A stretch of DNA of 64,000 nucleotides. Source: Hydrangea macrophylla. Lineage: Eukaryota; Streptophyta; Magnoliopsida; Cornales; Hydrangeaceae. Below the pieces are notes generated by a model that had not been told where the DNA came from, did not search any database, and saw only the letters and a list, made by a program, of their open reading frames with translations. The position numbers and the translations under genes are program-made. Below, in pieces: positions 1 to 11,778 of the stretch. The stretch's first letter is position 1. The number at the start of each line of letters is the position of its first letter. The stretch is from contig CM066994.1 in the NCBI GenBank assembly GCA_033977485.1, positions 118,816,458 to 118,880,457 on the forward strand, written 5' to 3'.

Positions 1-573
1 AAACATGGAAAAGGTTGTCAAAAATAACCCTAGAATGTGGCATAAAATTTTGCCAGAAGTACTATGGGCATATAGGACTTTGAAGAGGACAAGCACAGGA
101 GTATCTCCTTATACTTTAACTTATGGACATGAAGCTGTTTTCCTATCAAAATCAAAGTCAATTCTTTCAGGGTTTTTAAACAAAACCAATTGACTATGGA
201 TGCTTATCATATAGCCATGGCAATGGAATTAGAAGGTATGGATGAAGAAAGAGTTAAAGCTCTTAATAATATTCTTGCTCAGAAAATGGTGGTAGCAAGA
301 AGTTATAATAAGAGGGTTCGAAGTAGAGCCTTCGATGAAGAAAATTTGGTTTGGAAAACTATCTTACCAATTGGAATTAAAGTTCCACAGTTTGGGAAAT
401 GGTCGCCTAAGTGGGAAGGACCTTTTCAAATTCGTAAGGTGTTTAAAGGTAGATTTTATCATCTCAAGAACTTGAATGGTTATGTTCATTTAACAAAAAT
501 TAATGGAAGATTCTTAAAGCTGTATCACCCAACCATTTGGGAAGCAATAGAAGAATACAAAAAAAAATGTTGA
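1..573 (+). pseudogene. Ty3 integrase C-terminal region, frameshifted
   Basis: The end of a gypsy pol polyprotein. The first piece (5-139) has the plant Ty3 integrase core end, with motifs such as LWAYRT, STGVSPY and LTYGHEAV. The second piece (from about 142) continues with PIKIKV, then the C-terminal DNA-binding part (FGKWSPKWEGPFQI, ending FLKLYHP), to a stop at 571-573. The two pieces are in different frames. Removing one missing base at about 140-142 joins the reading across EAV/PIK, so a single-nucleotide deletion is the visible lesion. The catalytic D,D,E residues lie upstream of the window. Not functional as it stands. Confidence 0.9.
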
Positions 574-752
574 TATATTCTTTACTATGTCAAAAGTACA
601 ATAAAACTGGAATTTTGGACTTTTAACCTTAAATTATTCCAAAACCTATTGTATACTTTGACTTGATTAAGGATGTATTGTTGTTCACTAATAGTTTTTT
701 GATGTTTTAAGATTGAAGTTGCTAAATCAGCTTCCATAACCTGAAGATCTTC

Positions 753-2696
753 TCAAGATTTGCCTTGTCTTGCCCTTCCAGTGACAAGTTGATCTTCAAC
801 TTCTTGAAGGGAAGCTTTGAGTTGTGCTGCTTTATCTTCGAGGGTCTTTATCAAATCTGTGTCAATTTTGGTTTGTTTCACCATGTTAGAAGCTTTTGCC
901 CTGTGTTGAATCATCTCATCCATATCCTTTGTCAAGAGTTCTCTCTGCTCAGTAACTCTGGGTAAGACAGCACAATGCAAGTCCAATGAAGTCAGCAATT
1001 CATTAACTCATTATTTATCTTCAGCAAGTAGAGTAAGACACAGAAGTTTGAAGATTATCTTCATTTTTTGGTCTAGAAAAATCTCGAAGGAACCCTGTTG
1101 AAGGGTCTGAGAAATGAGGTGATCCCAATTGTGTCAAGATCGAGAGCTTGTAAGGCTGGATGTCCTTCAATGAATTTTTTTAACTTAATCTTCAACATCT
1201 CCTGTCTTTGGAGTGGGTTTAGGACTGTACTTCTTCATCACAGACCTTAAAGTTTTATTGAAATCCTCTAATTTTGTTGAGGACATTTTGGGAGGAAGGT
1301 CCTGTGAAGGGACGGAAGGTGGACTCTTGGTTGGCTGTGACGAGGAGGAAGTATCAGCTTGAGAAGATGACAGGGCAGATGCCCAGGGGGTTGGACTCTT
1401 TGGAACCTCAGAAGTTGTTTTGGCAGTTTTAAGGGCTTCAACTTGAAATTATAAAAGTGTTTAGAGTTTGATCTATAGAATTTGTTCGAATAAGTCCAAA
1501 TTCAAAGATGCCACTCACTTGAGGAATTTCAGCAAGGATGAGTGCTTTCATTTCTTCTGTCACATTAGGTACATCTGGAATACTGGTTTTGATGGGCTCT
1601 ATTGGTTTCACCAAAGAGATTGGTATCGCCTTGATTGGAGAACTAGTTCGAAGTAGAAAAAAGCAGCCAAATTTGTGAATCCTCTAGTTCGAAGTAGAAA
1701 AAAGCAGCCAAATTTGTGAATCCTCTATAAGTAGCAAGGATAACAGAGAGATAGAGTCCTTGTCTAATGGTTGTGTTTGGAGGAATTTCAGGACTGAGGT
1801 CAGGGAAGTAAGCTTGAAGCCGCAATTGAAGGGCCCAGATGGGACCACCTTAAGAAGAATTATAAGGGTTTTGTTGAAGGTCAGTGCAAGTTTGATAGAG
1901 ATGACCTAAGAAGAAGGGTGCTAGAGCCAATCTACGATTATTTACAAGGGCTTTGACTAGAAAAGCAAATTCAGTGACAATCCTCTGACATCCAATACAT
2001 AAAATGTGTCTCGAGAGCCAATAAAGGAAAAAATAGTAGAGTTCAGTGTTAGTGACCACATCCTCTGTCCTTACATTAGTATCTAGGAAATTGTTGTAGC
2101 CTAGAGACTTTGGGTCTATTTTGATTAAAAAATCGATTTCAGAATCAACCATGAAAGGATGGATATCCTCTTCATGAGGAAAAAAGCCAACAATGTGACA
2201 GATGTCAAGAATTGTTGGTCTTATAGGACCAGACTGAAGTTGGAAATGATTGTAAATAGGATTCCAAAAGTTTATAGCACTTGGGATCAAAAAGGGGTTG
2301 AATTGGAAGGCAATTTTGCTAAGAGTGATCCCTTGGAGGACTTATAGTTCTTCTAGGTCAGTTTTCTTAGACTCAATAATCCTACTTACCCATTTATCCC
2401 AATGGTCATCAAGGGATTTGAGCCAATGACGATACTTGAAATCTTTGGTTGGGAGTTAAAGAGGTTTTTGATAACCTAATTTCTGTTCTCCAAACCTAGG
2501 ATAATAAACATGGAGTTTGAGAGAAGGAGATGACTATTGTTGTTGAAGGTTCAGAATCAGATAGGACAGTAGGGATAAGAGTTTCAACAACAAGAGATGA
2601 CCCACTACTTGGAAATTGGTATTGGGCATGCTTTTCCGCTATTTCTTTCTCAAAATTTTCACTAATTTGTTCGATTGAACTACTGGAACTCGCCAT
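753..2696 (-). pseudogene. Antisense plant mobile domain (PMD)-like ORF, degenerate
   Basis: Reads opposite to the surrounding Ty3 element. It starts at 2696 with a Ser-rich N-terminus (MASSSSS). The best-preserved block (2290-1850) has features of the plant mobile domain: FWNPIYNHFQ, PTILDICHIVGF, FLYWLSRHI and LAPFFLGHLY. The C-terminal end (998-753) is a Lys/Glu-rich predicted coiled coil. Several stops and frameshifts separate the blocks, and a 41-bp tandem duplication at 1644-1725 adds another frame break. PMD proteins occur both as host genes and as passenger ORFs in Ty3 and Mutator elements. Its position between integrase and the 3' LTR points to a retroelement antisense ORF. Confidence 0.65.
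1644..1725. repeat. 41-bp tandem duplication
   Basis: A 41-bp unit beginning TAGTTCGAAGTAG occurs twice in direct succession with no visible difference. It lies in the PMD-like ORF, and 41 is not a multiple of three, so it shifts the frame. The identity of the copies suggests a recent replication slip. Confidence 0.95.
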
Positions 2697-3059
2697 GATC
2701 GGTATAAGAATGAGTTTAAGAAAGTAGAGTATCAGAACGAAGATGGTTTTAGAAAACCATAGGATTTAGGGTTTGAAAGGCGAAGAAGTTGAGAAGACAT
2801 GAAAGTAATTCCTTTAATTTGGGAATTTGAAATTCTTTTATAGTCATGGGTGGACCCATTAAACATCGTGACTTTTCATGTTACACTAGCCGTTGTGACG
2901 GTTAATGAAAAGAGTCGTTTGGTGATATTCGTAGAAATCAAATTGATTCTAATTAAAACATCACATACATTCATAACCAAAGTATTCACAACGATTAAAT
3001 GTTTACAGAAATATTTACAAACGTCAAAGGATTTCCCTAGAATTTTACAAACTAATTTG
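2697..3059. other. Non-coding stretch between antisense ORF and copia insertion
   Basis: AT-rich sequence upstream of the PMD-like start codon, up to the GTAAG target duplication of the copia element. It would contain the promoter of the antisense ORF. I see no convincing TATA box or ORF. Confidence 0.5.
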
Positions 3060-3064
3060 GTAAG

Positions 3065-3875
3065 TGTAGGAAATTGATTATGAAAATCAAATTTGCACAG
3101 CAGAAAAAAGGGTTTCAAAAACTTTGTATCTCAGAATCTACTACTCATGTGAATCTAGTAGCATATAGATAAGAAGAGTACATGTAGGTCTTAAACCCAA
3201 TTCAGAATACGATCAAACTTCAATTGAATCTTCTTCTCAGAAAAACCAGCAGCTTTCTCTAGATGATCTTCACTCCTATGTCTCCGATGGATGCTCGCAA
3301 GAGGAATAGGACTAGTGGAAATCCTACTAGATAAAGGAAAAGCAAAAAGTAAACCCTAAAACTGATTTCTGGAGAGTTGGAGCAGAATAACGTTGTTCTT
3401 TTTTAATTCTGGACATAGCTCTCCTATTTATAGGTTTTCTAACCGACCTTAAGTCCCAATCGATTGCCATACCAATCGATTGCTTTTCTTATAAAGCCAA
3501 TCAATTGGTTCCTCTATTTTCAAATCCTCTTACACCCTATGGAGCTAAGAGTGGGACCTCCTAGGTTATTTGTTGTTGGCTTAGATTAGTTATTAATTCT
3601 CATGACCAAACTCTTTGATCAGCAAACTAACTAACTAATCAGTTAACGTTCACTCCACTATAAAATGATAACTACACTCTAACGCAAAAGAACATATCTG
3701 AAGTGATAGCTAGACTTGCACAATTGTACTAATGTCCCCCTACTGTCAGCATTCGTAATCATATTCAAGTAGTCGGATAAACTGTTACTGTCAACCTGAA
3801 TGATGATTACCTCTTTCATATGTTGAGTTTTATTCACCTTCTGATAATTACCAAACATGCTGATAACTACTTAAC
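3065..3875 (-). repeat. Copia 3' LTR, truncated
   Basis: Matches 7725-8463 of the 5' LTR, then breaks off at about 3872-3876 into integrase sequence, so about 0.6 kb of U3 is missing. It keeps a TATA-like box (minus strand CTATAAATAG, 3433-3424) that the other copy has lost. Just upstream are CAATCGATTG-type palindromes at 3458-3510. Confidence 0.9.
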
Positions 3876-3876
3876 A

Positions 3877-5480
3877 AGACTGCGCGGTTCCTCCTCTCTG
3901 CTACACCATTCTACTGAGGCGTACCGGGTGCAGTCAACTATGACAGAATCTCATTTTGTACAAGGTGATCAATAAACTCATTAGAGAGGTACTCGACTCC
4001 TCGATCAGATCGAATGGATTTGATATGTTCCTAATTGCTTCTCCACTTCAGCCCTAAACTCTTTGAACTTTTCAAAGGCTTCAGACTTGTGCTGCATTAG
4101 GTACACATATCCATTCCTGGAGTGGTCATCAATAAATGTAACAAAATACTCATAACCACCCCGTGCTCTAATATTTATTGGTTCACACACATCAGTATGA
4201 ACTAATTCCAACAATGCATTGGTCATATTGCCCTTTGTAGGAAAAGGCCTTTTGGTCATCTTACCCTCTAAACAAGACTCATAGACTTCCATTGGTTCAA
4301 GAACCAAATTGCCTAAGATCCCTTCTTTGACTAGTCTGCCAATCCTATTTAGATTGATATGGCCAAGCCTCATGTGCCAAAGCCTTGTTGAATTAATGGA
4401 ATGTTCCTTTCTTTTAGATGGTACAATTATCACTGAGTTATTAAGTTCCATATTAGAATCATTAAAAATACTTGGAGTGATCACATACAAGCCATTAGTT
4501 TTAACACCAGACCATATAAAAGAACCATTTCTTTTAATGACAACTTCAGTTCCAAAATAAAAAGAACAACCTTTATTTGATAAATCAGAAACTGAAATTA
4601 AATAACGTCTCATCAAAGGGATGTAAAGTACATCTGATAAAACTAAAGTCCTATTGTCCTCAAATTCTAAAACCACCACTCCTATATCAATCGTGGAAAT
4701 GGTTGCGCTAGATCCCAGAGTCAACACGATCTCTCCATCACTGCATTTCCTGGTTAATCTAAACCCCTTGAACTCGCTCTTCTTCCAATGGCCTTTCTCA
4801 CTGCATTGGAAACACTTTCCTTTGCCTTGGCCACCCACCTTTCCCTTGCCCTTACCTTTTCCCTTAGATTTTGGGACCGATTTAACACTTGGACCACCGG
4901 TGCCAGCCTTTTTCTTCCCTTTCTTACCTTTCGGTGCAGATCGGGAAGAGGAAGTGCTTTTCTCAACGTTCAGAACGTTGCCCCAAGGCTTGATCATCCC
5001 TTCCACTGCCAGAAGTGAACTCATCAATTCGCTCATTAAAAAATTCATTTGATTCATATTATAATTAAGTTTAAATTGATCGAATAATGGTGACAGTGAA
5101 TTGAGGATCATATCAACTTAGGTCTGTGCGTTAATGTTGGCACCCAGTGTCTCCAGGTAATTTAAATAGCCGATCATTTTCAAAACATGTTCTTTGACTG
5201 GAGTCCCTTCTGACATTTTCGCACTCATTATCTTTTGCATGGCTACTTGTCTGGAAGACCTGCTATGCTTCCCAAACATTTCTTTGAGGCTCTTGATAAT
5301 GGAACTAGAAGAATCATTCGATTGGAATTAGTGTTGCAACACACCAGCCATAGAGGCTTGCAACAGGCCATTCCATTCGATTTCTTGCATTTATCAAACT
5401 CGCATCTAGCAGCAACTGAAGCATTTGTAGCTATTATTTGGGGCATGGGTGGTGAGGACATATATATGATCCTTCTCAGT
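3877..5480 (-). pseudogene. Copia gag-integrase fragment
   Basis: Read on the minus strand. From about 5480 there is a broken UBN2-type Gag, with the block MILNSLSPLFDQF near 5110. A Lys/Gly-rich linker and a zinc knuckle start CFQCSEKGHWKK (about 4810) follow. The fourth ligand of the knuckle and the whole protease active site (normally DSGA) are missing, because HWKK runs straight into the post-protease LTRK..DGEI block. The pre-integrase motif LWHMRLGHINL and the integrase start HTDVCEP are present. The frame stops at 4005, and the integrase remnant continues to about 3877, where the element's deletion begins. Other stops and frameshifts lie before 5111. Confidence 0.9.
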
Positions 5481-5957
5481 TAAACTGATGACAAGGTTAT
5501 GTTTACATTCTGTGTAGTTGTTTCCAGTTAATTTGTTCTAAGTGAGTATAGTGGTAAGTGGACTAAATGTAGATCCAGACATTGTGATTTACTATAAAAA
5601 AAAATCAAACAGTCAAAATAAATATGGATATCAGAATTTGACAGTTTGGAATAAAAGAATACTTAAAACTCTTATTTTAAAACAAAGTCGTCGGAATATC
5701 AAAACGAAAGAGCAAAGCCTCCGTGTGCTGGTCAATACTCGATCTTTTGATTAATCATGACTTGTCCACTATACAACTCTTACAAAACAAGTTATGACTC
5801 CTGAACCTATTTTATCTCTAAGTTTCTGAATAATGCCTTGTATGGGATCCCTTATTCATAGCTTGGCTAGTGTGTACCATTAACTAGGATCCAATCACAA
5901 CCGCCTCAAGTAGTGCCTCCGTGTGGTGGTCACCCTCTAATACGTTTGATTGATCCT
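5481..5957. other. Copia untranslated leader, gag-proximal part
   Basis: Non-coding leader of the copia element with poly-A runs. Phrases such as CCGTGTGGTGGTCACC recur on both sides of the nested TRIM. No gene seen. Confidence 0.5.
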
Positions 5958-6520
5958 TGTCATGACCTAAGTCTCGCTCAGTAAAATATTATCTGCTTTG
6001 GGTCCAAACCAGCACGGATTTGTTCTTGGGCCACTACCCAAAAGGCCTCTTACTAGGGAGACTTGAAACCACACATATATAGCACATTACTTTTCCACAC
6101 CCAGGCGATGTAGGATGAACTTCCCATAGTGTGTAGCCTGCCAGCACTTACTGAAGCCACAAAGGCATCTACAATAGCATGCCCTCAACACTAGGGTCGT
6201 GACATTCCACCCCCCTTAGGGCCCAATGTCCACGTTGGCACACTTCTGGCTGGGTCTAGCTCTAATACCATTCTGTCATGACCCAAGTCTCGCTCAGTAA
6301 GATATTGTCCTCTTTGGGCCCAAACCTGCACAGATTTGTTCTTGGGCCACTACCCAAAAGGCCTCTTACTAGGAAGACTTGAAACCACACATATATAGCA
6401 CATTACTTTTCCACACCCAGGCGATGTGGGACGAACTTTCCATAGTGTGAAGCCTGCCAGCACTTACTGTAGCCACAAAGGCACCTACAACAGCCCGCCC
6501 TCAACACCAGGGTCGTTACA
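5958..6520 (-). mobile_element. TRIM element related to Cassandra, TSD ATCCT
   Basis: A 563-bp element with two LTRs of 247 bp (5958-6204 and 6274-6520) and only 69 bp between them. ATCCT flanks both ends (5953-5957 and 6521-6525). In the minus orientation the primer site TGGTATTAGAGC lies next to the right-hand LTR, so that one is the 5' LTR. The internal region shares TTCTGGCTGGGT and the primer site with the Cassandra TRIM at 14657, and the LTRs share AGGCGATGTGGGA. The 5S-derived block is not clearly recognisable here. It has no coding capacity and needs proteins from another element. Confidence 0.93.
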
Positions 6521-6525
6521 ATCCT

Positions 6526-7705
6526 ATCCATATGAAGTTCACATCTAGTAACAAATGAGTAGTGTACCCTCCGTATGGAATGATCACCCCTGGCGAGGTG
6601 ACACATAATGCACTATTTATCTTATAGTAAACTGTTAATGGAAGATTGTGGGAGTTATAATAATAAGTCCTTCTCCCACTAGATTTATTGATTAAGGATT
6701 TTGCTTTTAGAAAAATTGTCTCTTCACATTACCCATAAACATCCAATCACAAACAAGCATATAAAATAAAAAAACTAAAATGATATAAAGACATATGAAA
6801 TGTCTCTATCTCCAATGGCTCTATCTTCATAGATCCATTTCTTGGTTTGATCGCCTCTGGCTCCGCCTTTATGGACAACGGCTTCTCGCTTCGTCTTCAT
6901 GGACTATCCTAGAGATTACATTTGTCCTATATCTCTTTTGAGGTTTACAATTGATCTAGGAAAGCGAAATTAATAAACAAAAGGCTTCTTTTTCGTAGGA
7001 ATGAAGTCGCAGCGCCCTTTACACATGCCTTCAAACCAAAATAATAATTAAAAACAATCACCAATCACAAACAATAAATACAAAACTCAATATTTGATCT
7101 TGGTGCCATGTGAGACAGCAGACTAATCTTGTTACAAAAAGTTAGTTGCACACACAACCACGTACATATATGTACAACAATATCAACTGGAAGTCCTAGA
7201 TGACATGCATATATCATAAACTGGATTCATGAACATTTTAGTATCATAAAATAGTAAACCATAATCTCTGTTTTACCCAAGGCCAATCGATTGCCAATCC
7301 CAAACGCTTTGTTCTAATTTCCAATCGATTAGATAAAATCAATAAAGAAAAACTTTTAAGATTTTTAGAAACTGTTGATAAGACTTTATTGAACTTATAA
7401 AATTTTTAGAGAACATATTCTGGATAAAACCAGTGGCAATCAATTGGATCAATACACCAATCGATTGCATCCCCAGATAAATGCCAATCGATTGGATTGA
7501 GACCCAATCGATTGCCTTGGATCCTAATCGATTGGCAACAAAAACCAATCGATTGGCACCTTTTTAATCCAAAATCTCAAAGATCTATTTTTATGACCAA
7601 AATGATTATAAAAACACGTTTATGTGATTACAATTTGATAAAACATCTAAAACTACATATGCAATCATATCTAGACTTCCTAAACATGTTACTAGATTCG
7701 TTTGA
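6526..7705. other. Copia untranslated leader, LTR-proximal part
   Basis: No ORF of note. The stretch 7270-7560 is dense in the palindrome CAATCGATTG and close variants (about nine sites). The same motif occurs in this element's LTRs. Confidence 0.6.
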
Positions 7706-7709
7706 GCCT

Positions 7710-7722
7710 GGCTCTAATACCA
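7710..7722 (-). promoter_or_regulatory. Copia primer binding site (initiator tRNA-Met type)
   Basis: On the minus strand TGGTATTAGAGCC follows the 5' LTR end CCTACA after a two-base spacer. It differs from the canonical TGGTATCAGAGCC by one transition. Confidence 0.93.
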
Positions 7723-7724
7723 AT

Positions 7725-9095
7725 TGTAGGAAATTGATTATGAAAATCAGATTTGCGTAGCAGAAAAATAGGTTTAAAAAACTTTTGTATATTATAATCT
7801 ACTAATTTGAATCTAGTAGCATGTAGAGAAGAAGAGTACATGTAGTTCGAAATACAATTAAACTTCAATTGAATCTTCTTCTCAGAAAAAGCAGTAGCTT
7901 CCTCTAAATGATCTTCACTCTTATGTCTCCGATGGATGCTCGCAAGAGGAATAAGACTAGTGGGAATCCTACTAGAGAAAGGGTAACCAAAAGAAAACCC
8001 TAAAACTGAGCTTAAGTCCCAATCGATTTCCATACCAATCAATTGCTAATAAGTCCAATCGATTGCCATAGCAATTGATTGCTTATCAAGCCAATCGATG
8101 GGCTCCTCTGTTCTCAAATCCTCTTATACCTTGTAGAGCTAAAAGTGGGACCTCCTAGTTTCTTTATTGTTGGCTCAGATTAGTTATTAATTCCAATTAC
8201 CAAGCTCTTTGATCAGCAAATTAACTAACTAACCAGTTAACGTTTACTCTACTATAAAACGATAACTGCACTCCAATACAAAATAACATATCCAAAGTAA
8301 TAACTAGACTTGTACAGTTGTACTTATGTCCCTCTACCATCAGCATTTGTATCATATTCAGGTAGTCGGATAAACTATTAACGTTGTCCTGAATAATGAT
8401 TACCTCTTCCATACCTTGAGTTTCATTCACCTTCTCATGGTTACCAAACATGTTGATAACTACTTATCAATAAGAATGTAGTTCTCAGTAATCAACTTGG
8501 TGACATTCTCAAGGGAATGCTTACTCTTTATCAGAGAGTAGATTCTATCTTGACAATATATGTTCACAATCCTATGAATATGACATACCCAAGATACCTA
8601 GTGTTGACCTTTAAGACCTCATTGATTGGTAAGTCAAAGCAGTTATACCCACAGTCTGTGTCTATAATCGTCTCAAGATTAAGAACACGTACCTAGTATA
8701 AGTTATGAGTTCCTATCGACTGATGAAAATTTTAAGTGTTGATAGGAAAGCTCATGGCCCGTCAATGCATTGTAAGCATAATCATACTAACTAAGAGTTT
8801 CATACTCTAGCGATTGAGATTCATCACTCCATCCAATGGTAGTTAATCATGCTACAATGTATACCTGATGAGATATCCAGTCTCATCATCTACTGTGACA
8901 AATTCTAAGCATCAAAGAATAGTAAATAATATCTTACTTGTATGTATCTCAAACACACACGAATTACTTACTATGATACTTAAGGATTAACAATCATCTC
9001 ATAAACATACATAATGAAATATAAAGTTGATATCCATATATTAAAATGCCAATGTCTCATACATAAAGTATTGGTTTGAGGGCACAATCCTAACA
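7725..9095 (-). repeat. Copia 5' LTR
   Basis: A 1371-bp LTR, TGTTAGGATTG...CCTACA on the minus strand. Relative to the 3' copy it has lost about 85 bp around 8010-8015, the segment that holds the TATA-like box. It has an extra pair of CAATCGATTG-like palindromes (8015-8105). Confidence 0.9.
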
Positions 9096-9099
9096 GTAA

Positions 9100-10430
9100 G
9101 CATGAAGAAAACCAAAAGTTACAAGGTTATGAAAGAGGTTCCAGTAATACTGAAAGTAGTCTATCTCAGTTTCAAGATATAATTTTAAATTATGGATCTT
9201 GAGGGCTTGATGGTCTTCACTTCGAAGTTTGATATAGAGTTTTTTTGGCCTTTCTTCGAAAGTTTCTCATTCGTGCCTTGATTCTTGTGGAATGTAGATA
9301 GGTGGTTCTTCGTCATCAATCATCTCTCTATTTCTAAAGACATCCCTTTCTTCGAATGTGTATACTTCCTCAAGCAACATTCAAGAAGATACTTTGGCTT
9401 TGTCATATAAAACTTCTAATCCTTCTAGACGGGCCCAACCATGACCATGATAAGTGTACCATTCCACATTAGTTTGAAGGGTGCGAAGAATGAATTGAAG
9501 TTGAGCTTGTATGTGTGTAGAGGGATCAAAATTTTCCCTACTCAAAATGTAACATGCCCATTCAAAGTTGAGGCATGCCCTTGGTTTTTAAAGAATAGAG
9601 AAAGGTAGATTCAAAAAAAGCAACGAGAAGTCTCATTGCTTAAACAATATAAATAGATCTAGGACTAAGAATGGGATAAGTATGATTGAAACTTGGACCA
9701 TATTCACACAATTGGTCATATGCATGAACAGGGTCAATAAGTAGCTCTTCAATGGATTGAAAGGTTTAACTATGGTTGTAGGAAAGCCAAGTTGTGTAAA
9801 ATTGAAGAGAATAACTTTTTCTTCATATTCTGGTGAGAACATTGCACATTTGTTCAAAAATTGGGTGAAATAATGCTCGGTGGAGAATTATTCATGAGTA
9901 GCCCTTACGAAAGTATGTATAGGAGGGAAAAGGTCCTTCTCCAATTTGAATTGAAGACCAGGAGGGCTCGTAGAAGAAATAAGCCAAGCATTGAGAAGGT
10001 TTTGTTAAGGAGTGAGGTTATTTGCAAAAGGATAATAAGGATTGATTATTCTACTTCGAAAAGTGTCTTTAGCCGACTCGAAGTAGTCAAAGTTTGGGTA
10101 TACTACTGAAGGAGTAGTAAGAGGAGTCTCGAGCTTCATTTCAGGGTAATAGCCTAACACCTTTCCCTTCAAAATCGGCATTGTCCACGCATGAGGAAAT
10201 TGATAGTTACCATACTTAGGTTCTGAAGATGAAGCTCCTTCAGAATTTAAAGGCATGACATGAGCAGCCCATTTCTTCCAACCTAAGAGAGTGTAATGGC
10301 TAAAAGGTGGTTCAATTAGGATACTTTCATCCCAAGCCGTTAAGACTTCAGGTTGTTTGAGTTTGGTGGCAGCTTTGATATCCTCAAGAAGATCAAGTGG
10401 AAAGTTGTCCGGGCTCCATTCTTGATCCAT
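9100..10430 (-). pseudogene. Antisense ORF of unknown function, degenerate
   Basis: A reading frame opposite to the Ty3 element, starting MDQEWSPDNFPLDLLEDI at 10430. It is open for 141 codons, then continues through several stops and frameshifts. A further block (9857-9633) reads MNKCAMFSPEYEEKVILFNF. I do not recognise the family. The Trp- and Pro-rich N-terminal half suggests a folded protein rather than chance. It is separate from the PMD-like ORF, because both have their own start and no matching segment. It is probably a second passenger or antisense ORF of the retroelement. Confidence 0.4.
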
Positions 10431-10644
10431 TGGTTCGAGACTGATAGAAAGAAACGAAAGGAGTCGGGGAAGTTGAAAGGTGAGTTAAAATTTTAAAGAT
10501 GATTAAGGCTTTATAGGAAGCATTTGGTGAAATTTGAATTCAAAATTACAGGCCATGACGGCAGAGATTCATGGAGAAAGTGTCAAGGTGTAAGTTACTA
10601 GTAAAAAACCGCCAATTACACTTATGTTTAAAAGGTAATTGATA

Positions 10645-10653
10645 CAGGGGGTA
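10645..10653 (+). promoter_or_regulatory. Ty3 polypurine tract
   Basis: The purine-rich run ACAGGGGGT ends one base before the first TG of the 3' LTR at 10654. It would prime plus-strand DNA synthesis. Confidence 0.6.
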
Positions 10654-11305
10654 TGTTTATGTCATAAAATTTAGACTAATAACATTTGGACATGTGGAAT
10701 GTTCAAGAGATGTTCATGTTGCATGATTTGGAGACATAGAGGCTAGACACGTGGAAGAATTTAAATAGATGAAGTAGGCGCGAGAAGTTTGGCTATGCAA
10801 CGAAGTTTGATGTTTGAAAGGAAAACATCAGGACACATGTCGCAGAGATACCAAGCAGTTTGGAATAACAATTAGAACACGTGGAGATTTGAAAAAGCAG
10901 TTTCTTCAAAAGTTTATAAATAGAAGGAAAGATGAAGGGAGGGGACACACGCAAACACTCCAACAAACTCTTCAGAAATTCACTTCTATTGTAATACTAT
11001 TTTTAATTTCCTTTAGGAATAGCACATCACTTCGAAGTTCTCTTCGAGGTTAGGATTTGTACCTTACTTTGTTTTTAATAAAGTATTTCATTTCTTGTTA
11101 CTGTATCATAGTATTTATTCTTAGAGATAAGTTAGTTTATTTTCTTGTTTCTGTTAGTTCATTATACAAGATTAAAGTCCTTTTAATTAAGGCAATCGAA
11201 CGGTCACAATTGGCCTGGTGAGGCGCATTTGGCTTACACACAGTACACAAACACATTAGCAACTTGTTTGCCTGGCACGCTCGCACACAAAATTACACAA
11301 TTAGC
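10654..11305 (+). repeat. 3' LTR of the left Ty3 element
   Basis: Begins TGTTTATGTC after the polypurine tract. It has a TATA-like box (TTATAAATAG, about 10914) and an AATAAA-like site (11076). The end resembles that of the LTR at 62449 (CTGGCACGCYCGC). The exact right border is uncertain (11253-11310) because the 5' partner lies outside the window. Confidence 0.6.
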
Positions 11306-11647
11306 AACTTTGTGATTCTTTGGCCTTTTTGGATATTTTTTTTAGTTGGGCTAATTTTTTGAGATACACGCAATGGAAGCGTTGATTTCACAAAAAGATA
11401 TTTTTCAGATCTCCATTTTTGAATTGCAAAATTCTGAAATTTTTTTGAAAAAATTTATAGTCAATATGCATCTTGTTTTGTAAATCGCGAAAGTATCAAT
11501 TTTATCGAAACTGAGTCGTAGTTTGAAAGTTATGGCATTATAAAGATTGAAACAAAAATAAATTTTGGTAAGTGTGTAGTGTAGTGGCTGAAAATAAGGA
11601 AAGTAGACAATTTTGTCCACAGGAAATTACAAGGACCTTTGACACTA
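11306..11647. other. Unannotated AT-rich stretch
   Basis: Between the Ty3 LTR and the long inverted repeat. No ORF, RNA or repeat recognised. Confidence 0.4.
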
Positions 11648-11735
11648 AGGGTGCATTTGATAGTGGCAATTGAGCTATGATCTCAAAAAAATTATTTCAT
11701 CAACTGAAGATCCCTCTCTCTCAATTTCCAACTAC

Positions 11736-11778
<43 letters not shown>

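Larger units (their letters stand above)
3065..9095 (-). mobile_element. Ty1/copia retrotransposon, internally deleted, TSD GTAAG
   Basis: A complete insertion bounded by GTAAG at 3060-3064 and 9096-9100. On the minus strand it starts TGTTAGGATTG (9095) and ends CCTACA (7725 and 3065), typical of plant copia LTRs. An initiator-Met-type primer site follows the 5' LTR. Coding sequence covers gag, a protease-less region and the start of integrase. A deletion runs from inside integrase through RT and RNase H into the 3' LTR, joining near 3872-3876. A TRIM is nested at 5958-6520. It cannot move on its own. Confidence 0.93.
1..11310 (+). mobile_element. Ty3/gypsy (Tat-like) retrotransposon, 3' part, interrupted
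   Basis: The 3' half of a Ty3 element reading left to right. It holds the end of integrase (1-573), a stretch with two antisense reading frames (753-2696 and 9100-10430), a polypurine tract (about 10645-10653) and a 3' LTR (from 10654). A copia element with its own target duplication sits at 3065-9095, so the two flanks were once contiguous. Tat-lineage elements are known to carry extra antisense ORFs between integrase and the 3' LTR, and this layout fits. That all these parts belong to one element is inferred from order and orientation; the 5' half lies outside the window. Confidence 0.7.
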
